This document shows positions 41,223-54,597 of a stretch of 64,000 nucleotides of DNA, piece after piece; within the stretch, counting starts at the first letter, position 1, and each line of letters starts with the position of its first letter. Source of the stretch: Branchiostoma floridae (taxonomy: Eukaryota; Chordata; Leptocardii; Amphioxiformes; Branchiostomatidae); NCBI RefSeq assembly GCF_000003815.2, contig NC_049979.1, positions 5,851,506-5,915,505 of the forward strand, read 5' to 3'. The position numbers were made by a program, and so were the translations under genes. Below the pieces are notes generated by a model that saw only the letters and a list, made by a program, of their open reading frames with translations, searched no databases and had not been told where the DNA came from.

Positions 41223-44200
41223 CTACTTCCGCCGCTCCTGGCCGCGGCGCTGGGGCCCATGCGCGACGTGGTTCAGTTCGTCCTGCAGCTCCTGCTGAGC
41301 CACCAGCGCGTTCAGCTGGGCCTGGGGAGGGGGGCGGCAAAATCAGGGACGTGTTCAGTGAGGTCTGTACGTTGGCAACATTTGATATAGGGTACATCGA
41401 TGGAGGTAAGACGTACAGGTAATGACATGCTCAATACAAAAGCTATTCAAGCATTCGGATTAGTGTTGAACATGGTTAAACGTCCGGCGGAGAGAAGGAG
41501 GAGAAGGATTGGGCAAATGATAAAAGAAGAAAGGGCCGTTTCCAACACTTATCTAGTTGCTTGAGTAATTACTGATCATAATACTGTAGCCAGAGATGCA
41601 AAGTATGAATATGTAAGTCAGGAGGAGATTTGCAAACTTACCACAGTGTCGTCCTTGTTGCCACCGCTGCCGTCAGCTGGTACCTCGCCGCTTTCCTTGC
41701 TCTCGACGCTGTCACTTTTCTTTTCTTCCTCTTCTTCGTCCTCCTCTCCCCCTCTCCGCTGGACGGTGTTGGTGTCTCCGCCGCTCACTTTCTGGTCGCC
41801 GCTGGCCTCGTCGCTCTGACTGGTTCCCTCCGCTGACTCGTAGTCAGGCGCGCCGTTGCCGCGCTCCTCCTCCTCCTCCTCTGCAGACTCCTCCGCCCGC
41901 CGTTCCTCCACATCCTCCATGTCTCCTCTCCGCTCTTCATCTCCCGCTTCTTCGTCATCATCATCATCTGCCTCATCACTATCTTCTTCCTCGTCTCTCT
42001 TCTCCCCCTCATCTTCTTCTCCATCATCATCTCTCTTGTCATCATCGTCGTCGTCGTCCTCCTCCTCTTCCCTCTTCTCATCTTCATCCTCATCTTCTCC
42101 ATCATCATCTCTCTTGTCATCATCATCATCATCGTCCTCCTCCTCTTCCCTCTTCTCATCTTCATCCTCATCTTCTACATCGTCTCTTTTCTCTCCCTCA
42201 TCTTCTTCTCCATCATCATCCCTCTTATCATCATCCTCATTGTCTTCATCCCCCTCATCTTCGTCTCCATCTTCAGCTCTCTTATCATCATCATCATCAT
42301 CATCTTCTTCAACCTCCTCCCTCTTCTCCCCCTCATCTTCTTCTCCATCATCATCTCTTAGTTTCATCTCTTCTGATTCCTTCTCTTCATCTTCTTCCTG
42401 TGATTCCTCCTCGCTTCTCGTCTCCTCCTCTTCTCCATCCTCCTCGTCACCTCGTTCATCCTCTTCGTCATCATCTTCATCATCTTCATCCTCTTCGTCA
42501 TCATCGTCATCATCATCATCATCGTCGTCGTCTGCTCCATCGTCTCGACGGTCGTCTTCTTCATCACTTGCTTCCTCGTCATCCTTCTTCTCTTCTTCCT
42601 CCGAGTCATCTTCATCTTCATCTGACCTCGTCTCCTCATCTCCATTGCCACCTGTTTGAAATAACATATTGCATCAACAAGCAGAAATACGTGCAGAAAA
42701 TTAGAGGTGAGCTACATTTGCTTGTGTTGGAGTATCAAACTTCATGACGCAATGACAGAATGACCTTCTTCTGCCTCGTCGTCTTTGTCTGACTTGGCGT
42801 AGATTTGGAACCCCTGTCTGGTTTGCTCGGGGGCCTCGTCTAGATCGTCGTTCCCTGCGACAAACTCATCCTCTGCGCTGTCTGTAAAACACGTGGTTTG
42901 GAGAGGTCATGGTAAATAATTAGGGCGCCGTCCGGTTCAGGGCGGGTTAAGGCCCTGTCCGGGTTAGGGCCCTTTCCGGGTTAGGGCCCTGTCCGGTTTA
43001 GGACGGATTATTGCCCTGTCCGGGTTAGGGTCCTGTCCAGATTAGGACACTATCCGGCTAATGGCCCTGTCCGGGTTAGGGTCCTGTCCGGTTAGGGTCC
43101 TGCCCGGGTTAGAGCCCTATCCGGCTTAGGACCCTGTCCGGGTTAGGGCCCTGCCATCAAAACATCAAACTATCAATGAATCGCAATGCAGAATTCATAA
43201 GAAAATGTTTGTAGTTCTGTCATGCAATTTGAGCATGAACTAAGATTGTGCAAACTAAAGCCCGACACAACAAGACAGTTTAGACTGGAGCCTCCCACCT
43301 CTGTCCTCCACATCTTCCTCCTCCTCCGACCTGAGGTCCACCTGTCCATCATCCCTGGCACTGGCAGACAGCTCTGCAGAACGGCACCAAAACAACAACA
43401 GTAACAACAGCAGGAGGATGTAGAGCTAGTAAAGGAAAGTGATCTCAATCCAGTTTCTAGCTCACTGAAGAGCTAGTCTTCCACTGGTTGTGACTGAGAG
43501 GACAGACGCTATGTACAGTATTAACAGGTTAATTGTACGGGGAAATTCCACTAGCTCTTTTTGACAAACCTAATGAACAGTGGACCACGGCTTAACATCC
43601 CGTCCTAAGGACTGCGACGGTAGCATACATGTCGGGTGAGCGACACAGTCGGAATCGAACTCACGGCTTCTAGTTCCAGAGTCAGGGCCGCTAACCACTG
43701 GACTACGCACGCTACCGTGAGCTAGTAAAACCTGCCACGTCACAGCTGTTTCACTAGAGAAAATCTTTGTGATTGGTTCACATTGCACTGCAGCATAGGT
43801 GTCGCTGCTTACTTTGCGTTGATGCTACAGTCCGATGTGCCCAGTCAGAATTTCCCCGAGGAATGTGACAGACGGTCACAGAATAGTCGACTGAATAAAA
43901 CACTTGAATCACGTTACGCAATGTGCACGTGGTCATGTTTGTGTTCAGGGTCCATGTGTGGGGCCTTGATGGGGACATACATGACATGACCTAGTTCCAA
44001 ATGAATGTCTGATCGTAAGACCTCGGAGGCAGCGAAAACAGAAAGAGATGCCCATTTAAGGCATGGAAAAGATGTAGTGTAAGTAGTACGTTTTCATCGA
44101 AAGTTTTCACTATGCTTTTTTTTGGCCAGAGATTTGACGTTGTAATGTTGTGAGGAAGTTTTAATGAGAGGACACAACACACCCAGCCAGGCAGAGAACA

Positions 44201-47200
44201 TGTGTAGGGCTCGGTGAGTAGAGAAGGGCGGGAGTTAGCGGAGACATGCGGTTTATTGGTATTGTCGTAACTCGTTAGTGATTTTGTAAAGCGAGGTTGT
44301 ATCAACGATATAAAATGATCGTACCTTTGCAAGTACATACATCTTGACAAGTTATGGTCCTTGCATATCCACAAAAGTCTTGCAGAACAAATCAAACAAG
44401 AAAATATCATACAACACATGGTCTAGGGATGGACGAGTTTTCGTGAGCAAAACAGTAATGCCAGCCACTAAACAAAACTTCGTGCAGTACAGGGTCGACG
44501 GGAGGAGGGTGTCTCATGAGCCAAAGAGTCATGCAAGTAAGACGTCTAACCAAAATAGGATAACACTATACGTGGTTGGGGGAGGGGCCTAGGGGTGTGC
44601 TCGATAAAGGGTGTGCTTGGTAAGAGGTGTGCTTGGTTAGGGGTGTGCTTGGTTAGGAGTGTACTGCTTAAAGGGTGTGGTTAAGGTTTGCCCCAGAATG
44701 CTGGCTGCCTGTCGCGTGCGTGCCCTCACCTGGCCGGCCCATGTTCTGCAGGAGGGTCTGCAGCACCTGATGGTCCCGCTCCACCTGCCGCAGCATCGTC
44801 TGGATGGTCCCCATCACTTCCAGCTGACTCTTACCTACCAACGAACCAGCATGCACGTTACACGTAGGCAACATGCGCGTTACACGTGCGGTTAGAACTA
44901 AAGTCATGCACGTTACACATGCGGTCACAAGTAAAGCCATGCACGTTACACGTGCGGTTAGAACTTAATTAAGTCATGCACGTTACACGTGCGGTTAGAA
45001 CTAAAGTCATGCATGTTACACGCGTGGTCACAACTTAAGTACCCTTGCATAAAGGCCAATGCCGTGTTCAAAGTTAGTGGAGGTCGTTAATGAGAGGTTC
45101 CCATGTTCTAAAACGCCATTGATATTCACGACTTCTCTATTTCAGATCTGATGTTAGCAGAGTCCACTCCTGCATGTGTCTCAGCAGCTCCCTGACCTCA
45201 CCTTTCTTGGCCTGTTCCACGGCCTTGAGCACCTCGTTGGCATCTGGGATCAGGTCCTCCTCCACGGCACCTAGCGACTTCAGCTGGCTCAGCAGCTTCT
45301 CCTTCTTCATTAGGTCAAAGATGCGGCCATCTGAAACGCAAACAGAAAGAAAAACAGGAATATTAGAAAAAGATGGTGATATACGGATCACAGTTTCTCA
45401 AACAACTTGGTATTATTTTGGAAACGGTCAGGCGCTTAAGGTAGACTATCTTTCGCCAGGGACACCGAGCAAGACCTGTTGATCAGCAGGCTTTAAGCGC
45501 AAGCTTTGAATGCAAGTGAAGCGATGACAAGTTTTAGATGGTCCAATAAGAAATTAAAAAAAAGATAGATGGACCGATGGTACAAAAGAAGGCGTTCCTT
45601 AAAGCACTGGACGAAAACGGCCTGCGATGGACCCGGCAATCTCTCCGTCCTCATCAGGAATAAGGTGCTGCCGTCTGGATCGTGTGTCATTTATAAAGCA
45701 AATTTCGTTATTGTCAGGAACGTTTTCTAAATCAACATTGCCTGAAGCTTTCTGGGTCACAAATAGCAGACCTGCACAGGAAGGGTGTGTAAATGAAAGT
45801 GTAGACAAGGGACTATTCATGATGATCAACTCATTTCCATTCCATTCTTTCCGGAAACTGAAGTCTGCTGTCAATGAAGGACAGGAAATCGCATCCAACA
45901 GTGCAGCAGTGAGCTGATTCTTCTTTTTCTAATCTTAAGTACGGAGGAAGCTCTTACCTTTAGAGATGATCTTCTCACACTCCGGGTCGGCAGGTGTGGT
46001 GACCTTCCTCAGGTGAGAGGTCACCAGCTCCACGATACAGGCGGTCACCTGGAGGAACAGAACACAGCTTCGTCGGTAACTTTACTGGAGAGCCATTCTT
46101 CCGATTGTCGTGGCAGAGCAGACATACGGTATTTATATATTCATTGTGCCCAGTGGACTACGACTTAACGTCCCGTCCTAATACCCCATGTCACATTTGG
46201 CGAAAATCGATCGGACGGCGATTCTGCGGCAGTCGCCCGAGGCTCGCTTATGATAACTTTATTGCACAACAATTGTACAATGTACAAAGTATGGCTTACA
46301 TGTGGCAGGGACGGTTTTCAGGTGACAAATACGCGCAACCTTACATATGGCCGATCTTCCATCGATACGCCCGAAGATCGTGGATAATGTGACAGGGGTA
46401 TTAGGACTTCAACTCTTAACAGCAGTGTGCATGTCGGGTGAGCGACAGCCTGGATCTGAACAACCCGGTATGTTCCAGAGGCAGAGTCAGTAACCACTGG
46501 ACTACTTGTGCTATAGCTAGCAGCCAACACACACCTCTTGGCTCTCTTGGTCTGAAAATGCAGTAACCAGCGCACAGCACAGGGTACAACACACAGTACC
46601 TTTCAGTGTCCCGAGAAACATTCATCAAGTGACACTGAAACAGGCGACACATAACAGCAACAAAATCAGCACCAAAGACGGCACCACACTGGGCAGTCTA
46701 GATGTGGGCAGGCACTGGGAAATAGAAAAGCCCGTCTACATGGATGAAACCAGCCCCCCTTATGAAATTGTTGGTTAGCTAACTTCACGTTATACATGCA
46801 ATTAGACAGAAGCGCCGTCAGGGGGCGCTGCTCTACTACGACGGAGTACTGCCGGTACGTTAAGTAACGCAGGTGAGGACAGAAGGCTGAACCCCTTCTT
46901 CTGCACTGAGATGCAGAATGTGGCATGAGAGACCTTCTTATTTCCCAGCCGTTGATGTGTCCATTTTGCCTAGAATCGTTCCCGGCGACATGCCTGACAT
47001 GACTAGATCATGAGCTACAGAGCAGTCTGTGTGTTCCTTTGCAATTAGGCTTCGAGCATGTGTTTGCAAAAAAAAATAAAGATTCACGTTGACACACACA
47101 CGGGCATTTATCACTGATATGATCAGTATTAACCAAGTTGCATATCTCAGCTGATACGTACGGAACGCAAGGGTATTAGACCGGAGACATATCTGAGATA

Positions 47201-50200
47201 ATACGCATTGGCGGCTTGCCGCTTTTATATAAAAACTGATGAGTATCAGCCGGGCCATCTGAGCTGATACGTACGTACCCCAAGGTCCTTTAGTATCAAA
47301 TATTGAATATCAGCCTGGTCCCATGTCTGAGCTGATACGTTAGGACTGCCAGGTGCTTGGATATCATATATAATGAGTATCAGCCCTGGTAAATATCTGA
47401 GTTGATACGCACGGACGCCCATGAGTTTTCACCTATGATGAGTATCAGCCTGACATATAACTGAGCTGATACGCACGGACGCCCATGAGTTTTAATATCA
47501 CCTATGATGAGTACCAGTCTGATATATAGCTGAGCTGAATCGCACGGACGCCCATGAGTTTTAATATCACATACGATGAGTATCAGAGCTGGATTTACCG
47601 ACTGTCGGACTGATAAGTGTCTAATATCAGCTCAAAAAATACAATAAACAGTCATTCCTTCAAATCAACCTAGGATTGATGTGTTCAAATTCGTACTTTC
47701 CCAGAACTATCGTAGAGTGAGATTTGTTATCACTAAGTACAGTATAGTCTAGTAGGGGCATCTTCTCTGGATAGTTTTTAAGAACGCTTGCAAATAGATG
47801 TGCAAAAATTAGGTGCGACAGGGGGTTCAGTGTAATATAACCAGCTGCTGTCGCGCCGCGTGCCTACGAAGCTGGTGTGTTACGCCGAAGGGCGTTCTAC
47901 CGTCTGTATACCGTCTCTACCGTCCTTGTTCTAGATACAGGTACAGAAGTTGGTGTGTTATGCCGAAGGGCGGTTATACTGGCTATATAGATACAGATAC
48001 AGAAGCTGGTGTGTTACGCCGAAGGGCGGTTATACCGGCTATACAGATACAGATACAGAAGCTGGTGTGTTACGCCGAAGGGCGGTCATACCGGCTATAT
48101 AGATACAGATACAGAAGCTGGTGTGTTACGCCGAAGGGCGGTTATACTGGCTACACAGATACAGATACAGATACGCACGGACGCCCGTGAGCAGTAATAT
48201 CACAAACGATGATTATCAGCCTCCCGCCGCCATGATGGATGGGCTCATGTAGCGGGGCTGCCAGGCTGATGGATGGCGGGATTTCCCGCTGCATGTCGGC
48301 AACCGGATCATCTCCGGAGGAGGCACGGCAAGCTAGGCCTTTACTGACCATCCACCATGGACTCATGTGGACTGACCATCCACCATGGACTGATGTGAAC
48401 TGACCATTCACCATGGACTGATGTGGACTGACCATCCACCATTCACCATGGACTGATGTGAACTGACCATTCACCATGGACTGATGTGGGCTGACCATCC
48501 ACCATGGACTGATGTGAACTGACCATCCACCATCCACCATGGACTGATGTGGACTGACCATTCACCATGGACTGATGTGAACTGACCATCCACCATCCAC
48601 CATGGACTGATGTGGACTGACCATCCACCACGGACTGATGTGAACTGACCATCCACCATCCACCATGGACTGATGTGGACTGACCATTCACCATGGACTG
48701 ATGTGAACTGACCATCCACCATCCACCATGGACTGATGTGGACTGACCATCCACCACGGACTGATGTGAACTGACCATCCACCATCCACCATGGACTGAT
48801 GTGGACTGACCATTCACCATGGACTGATGTGAACTGACCATCCACCATCCACCATGGACTGATGTGAACTGACCATGACTAAAGTAGACTACTACTTGTA
48901 GGTTCCGCCGCCGCCCGGTCCTCTATCAGTCGCCTTTGTTGGCAATACCCCTGTCACATCATCCACGATCTTCGGGCGTATCAATGGAAGATCGGCCATA
49001 TTTAAGATCGACAGAGGGTTGCACTTATCTTTCACCTGAAAACCGTCCCTGTCACATATAAGCCATACATTATACCTTGTACAATCGTTGTGCAATAAGG
49101 TTATTATTATAAGCGAGGCTCGAGCGATTGCCGCAGAATCATCGTCCGGTCGAGTTTCGCAAAATGTGACAGGAGTATTACCCCCTCTCAACTTGGGTCA
49201 GCGTAATTTTTTTACGTTTTGTGTACGTGTTTTGATGTCTTTTAAACAATACTTTTACATGATAATTCAAGTATGAAATTACGGGCCACACAGACCAATT
49301 CTGGTAGCCCAAAGATAGCTGAGCGATTGCCGTCTAGTTTAGATATAATCTCCAGGCAGGATCTTTCCGTGTCAAACCCGTAACTGACTGCCATGACTAT
49401 AACGTTATCCACCGGGAAGATCTTAGAGATTTGAGAGTCGGAAGGAGACTTTATAAAACCAATCGCGAGACCAGCAGAAAGCTCAAACTGACCGTCATAT
49501 TATCCAGCTGTTTTCTATTGCGAATTACATCATCATAAAACGGCAGTCACATTTGGCGAAAATCGATCGGACGACGATTCTGCGGCAATCACCCGAGCCC
49601 CGCTTATGATAATAACTTTATTGCACAACAATTGTACAAGGTACAAAGTATGGCTTATATGTGACAGGGACGGTTTTCAGGTGAAAAATACGCGCAACCC
49701 TCTTTAGATCTTAGATATGGCTGATCTTCCATCGATACGCCCGAATATCGTGGACAATGTGACAGGGGTATGATAAGCGGCACGTTTTATTTAGGAGGAA
49801 CCGTGTTACAGAACCGCCAGATAGCCGACAGCCCAGGTCGATGCAGGCGGAACGATGGAAGCGGCAGGTGACGTAAATCTGTTTTGTCGTAACCGTGACC
49901 TTGGGTGCCGGGCAGAGGTCCGTATTCACGTCACGTGTGGCGTCTTACCTGGGGAGACGTCACGTGGAGCATGTTACCTGGGGAGAGAGTTCGGCCTCGA
50001 TCTCCAGAGAGTCCAACTTGAGCCTGACCGGGCTCGCAACGGGATGTTCTAAACGCTGAGAAAACTTGTCGACTTATTGCAAAAAGGAACAAGAATTTTG
50101 TTACGGTATTGCCGACAACACTCTGGAAAGCAAGTTTTAGGACTAAATGTTTTTTTCCTTCTTAATGTGGCAGGAAATAAAATTTTCAATATATACTGAG

Positions 50201-51409
50201 CCCGTAAGGAACTAAATGTAAAGAACAAAGAGGTGGCAAAAAAGTCCATCCTTCCACAAATCTATATACCCTAATTATTAGCAGATCTGCATACCAGGCC
50301 ATTTTCATTCATCGGAAGTTTTCGTTAGTTCATTGTGTCATTTTTATTTTCGTGTGAACGACGGCTTTTTGCAGGACCTCTCTAGCCCGCTGTTACTGGT
50401 AAATCTGTTCAAAATGTCGACAGTTTCGATGTCGTCAGTGTTTTTATCCAGTCTATTCATTTGTGTCGTTACTGTGTAATTGGCATAGTTGATCAGTATC
50501 ACCTCTGGGTTTGGGAAAGTCAGCGTGATTTCATTGGAAAGTAAACTATTCCTACAGTGTTGACTGGATGAAGAATAATTTGGAAGATTTGGGTTGTCCT
50601 TCCTTCAGCCGTTGACATTTGTGACGTCACATGAAAGCAAATAAAACTCACTCCCTGTCCAGGACAAGACCGATGAATACCAGATATTCCACAGATCGGC
50701 CCACGATACAATTGGATATAGAACATTTTTCTGTGTTTTGTATTTTTTCCTGTCTTTTGAATCGTACTTTTTCATCTTGCATCATACTCCAATGTGGAAA
50801 CCAAGACTCACACAAGTCCGATTCTGGTCGCTGTAAGGTCACACAGCGACTGGTGCCTAGTGGAAAGGGAGCCTAATGGGACGGTGGAATTTACACTACA
50901 GCGCAGTATAAGCTATACTTTCGTTCTGGAATTTATATTGTCCCTGAAATATTGACTTTAGACACGCACATCCAATAACTGGGGCCCAACAATTTACTGT
51001 TCGTGACACGAGAGTCGACCTTTCAATATTTCATGTAGAACCACCGGATCGTCTGATTGGCAGAACGAGGTCACGTGTGCGTCACGTGGTCCCCAGGGTG
51101 CCTGCTCCAATTTGACCTCACATCATGCTACACAGACTTTAATTTAATTTCCCAAAAAAAACTCCACAGGGAACCTGCCTGCACGCGTTTATTCACTCCT
51201 ATATGTGACAGACCGTACTACCTGGTGCCTATCACGCAACGCTTTCTTCCTCTGCTGTGGGGATCTCTGTTGGCTCCTGGTCAAAGTTTTAATTGGATTT
51301 TGGCTAATTACGAGCCGTGCCAGATTGCTAGCCTCAGGTATCTTAGAACAGGATCTGTGGTGCGTTCGTGGAAACGAGCCGCCATCAGGACAGGGGAGGG
51401 GCATTACTC

Positions 51410-51478
<69 letters not shown>

Positions 51479-54400
51479 AGCAGCATTACTCAATAACACA
51501 GAAAGGTTGTGAAACTGGGCATGACTCATTACTACACGGGAAGGGGCAGTAGTCAATAATAACGCACACAAAGGCTGAGAAATTGGCGATGGGAGGACGT
51601 TACTTAATAACACAAAGGCGATGGGAGGGCGTTGCTCAATAACACAAAGGCTGTAAAACTGCTGAGGGGAAGGGCATAACTCAATTACACACAAAGCTGT
51701 GAAACTGTGATACTCGTCTGCACTATTGCACTCTTGCACCCCTACACCCTTCAACGTGCAGAAACAGATTCGCTTTTACTATGTAATATCATAATAGCAT
51801 GAAGCAATCGACCAAGAAAAGCAAATACTGCAGTCTGTTGAGCCTTTATGGATGGATATTCGACTATATCACTTAGTTACACGTATATGATTTACTGTTC
51901 TTGACACGAAAGTTGACCTTTCAATATTTCATATCAGAACTAGTCTTTGTTTGGTGGTTGGTATATCATTGCAAATTTGAATTGAACCTTCTAGCTATGC
52001 CAACACAGCGAACAACGGGTTCTTATTTTTGAGTTTTGATTTGTTATGATTTTCTAAAGGGCTCCCCTGGGAATCAGTTGGAAAACTGAAGGGACTGCCA
52101 CAAAGATCTATGAGTAAATAGATAGATAATAGACAATGAGCGGCACAAAACGCCTTTTCAAAACTTGTCAACACTGGCGCACCAACAATGCCCTAATTTG
52201 CTCTAAAACCCTACAGATAGTGGGTCACTTCGTCTAAAGCCGACTATCCTCGGGTAAATTAATCTGCTATCAATCACTGTTAGATCCCAGGGTGAAGACG
52301 AACTCCGATGGCAAATCAAAGTCGAACACAGAGAAAGCCCCCTCCCCACGAGACGCCTGTCAAAGACTTGACTAATGAACTCGGAAGGCGCGGTGGTGGG
52401 GGGTTGGGTTGTCCTGCCGAGTGGAAAACCATTAGAGCGGCCTCCCCGGTGATGTTTAGATGGAGCCTGAGTAAAGTGAGTCAAGATGGAGGCTCTCAGG
52501 TGTACAATTAGGACGTGATAAAGTATTCAGAGTGGGTGAGTGAGAACAGGGCCTACAGTTGATACTGTTTAGGACGTGATAAACTAGTCAGAGTGGGTGA
52601 GTGAGAACAGGACCTACAGTTGATACTGTTTAGGACGTGATAAGCTAGTCAGAGTGGGTGAGTGAGAACAGGGCCTACAGTTGTACTGTTTAGGGCGTGA
52701 TAAACTAGTCAGAGTGGGTGAGAACAGGGGCTACAGTTGTACTGTTTAGGACGTGATAAACTAGTCAGAGTAGTGAGTGAGAACAGGGCCTACAGTTGTA
52801 CTGTTTAGGAAGTGATAAACTAGTCAGAGTGGGTGAGTGAGAACAGGGCCTACAGTTGTACTGTTTAGGACGTGATAAACTAGTCAGTGTGGGTGAGTGA
52901 GAACATGGCCTACTGTTTAGGACGTGATAAACAAGCCATAGTAGTGAGTGAGAACAGGGCCTACAGTTGTGCTGTTTAGGACGTGATAAACAAGCCAGAG
53001 TAGTGAGTGATGTTATATCGTATGCAGCTGACTAAAATTCTGATGTAACGTTTACCAGAACCACTTACAACAGAGAAAAAACTTGCTGTAGCTACAAGAC
53101 AACAACTCTTGTGGCTGCATGATCTAGCACATTGCAACTGAGGTACCGTGCTAGTCAAAGGTTGAAATATGTCTTGTCGTCAGTTGACTTTATCACAGAT
53201 TATTGACAAATACAGACAATTCACCAGACAGGCTTATCGGCCAGAGTCCCGTCTATGCACGTAACGTTCTGGGCCAGTGCTGATACAGACACGGGAGGCA
53301 TTTCGGTGTCGTCAAACCAACAAACACGTCAGTGTACATCACCGTCTGTCGCGTCAAATCATTTGTTGGCTGATCTTATTACGCGGATAACACAATCATG
53401 TCCCGTCCCGAGACACACGTTACCCTCTCCCGGCTCTGCCGTGACCCAGATTCACTAATGGCCAGAGTTATGAACCGTACAAAATGGATTATAATTGAGC
53501 CATGTCTCGTATGGAGCTATTATTTAGATTTGATCCAGTTTGGCAGTTTCATCGCTGTAGAGCTCTAACTGTCAAAGACGCGGGACAAATGTTACCATCC
53601 CCAATCCTAAATTTGGCCATTTACCTCCAAACTCAGTCAGAAAATCGTGGAAGAAAATCCAGGCTTTGTTGTCACAATATGATTACGTTTCAATATCACG
53701 AGCCACACGTGCTCCATTAGCTGCAATCAGCGCCACACAATCAGAACCAAGGACGAGACCACACAAGCAGCACCACACAGATCAGCACAAAGACGGGACC
53801 ACACAATCAGCGGCCCGGATTGCACCACACAATTAGCACCAAGGACGGCACCACAAAATCAGCACAACATAATCAGCAGCAAGAACGGCACCACACAATC
53901 AGCACAAAGGGCAGCACCACACAATCAGCAGAAAAGACGGGACCACGTAATCAGTACAACAAAATCAGCACCAAGGACGGGACCACACAATCAGCACAAC
54001 ACAATCAGCAGAAAGGACGGGACCACACAATCAGTACAACACAATCAACACCAATGGCGGCACCACACAACCAGCTAAAAGGACGGCACCACGCAATCAG
54101 CACCAAGGACGGCACCACGCAATCAGCACAACAAAATCAGCACCAAAGACGGGACCACACAATCAGCACAACACAATCAGCACCAAGGACAGGACCGCAC
54201 AATTAGTACAAAGGACGAGACCACACAATCAGGATAGACGGAACCCTACCTGCCCTTTGATTTAATGCACAATAACCCAAGCGCTGGCATGATACCATCT
54301 CCGGCTGTGCGTGCAGGCTCGGCACTGAACACAATTAGCGCGAGTGCTGCGGCTGATTTACGGCGTAGGCCATAACCCCCAGAATGGCATAAACTTAGCA

Positions 54401-54543
54401 AACGGCGGAGGCAGCAAGTAACAACTGCTATGTTTTAACATAAGGGAAGAAAACGGACAGTGTTTCCCAATCTAAGTCGATACTTCTTTGAGGATGGATT
54501 TTAATTTAGATATTCAAATAAACGTGTGTGTTTGTGTGTACGT

Positions 54544-54597
<54 letters not shown>

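Noticed and set aside
41856-42659. 267-codon plus-strand frame of nearly pure serine
   Set aside because: It is the antisense of the GAN/GAR-rich acidic exon. The minus strand has matching splice phases and flanking exons; the plus strand has none.
43566-43715. Possible tRNA gene on the minus strand
   Set aside because: Good A and B boxes, but no acceptor stem or cloverleaf, and the body is shared with another copy; it is a tRNA-derived SINE.
48151-48848. Minus-strand frames with GGWWMVSSHQSMV repeats
   Set aside because: By-product of the CCATCCACCATGGACTGATG array; several frames are equally open.
53820-54206. 128-codon frame rich in HNQ and TKDG
   Set aside because: Minisatellite translation with no independent support.
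52505-54235. CRISPR-like regular spacing
   Set aside because: Units are head-to-tail minisatellites without unique spacers, in a eukaryotic intron.
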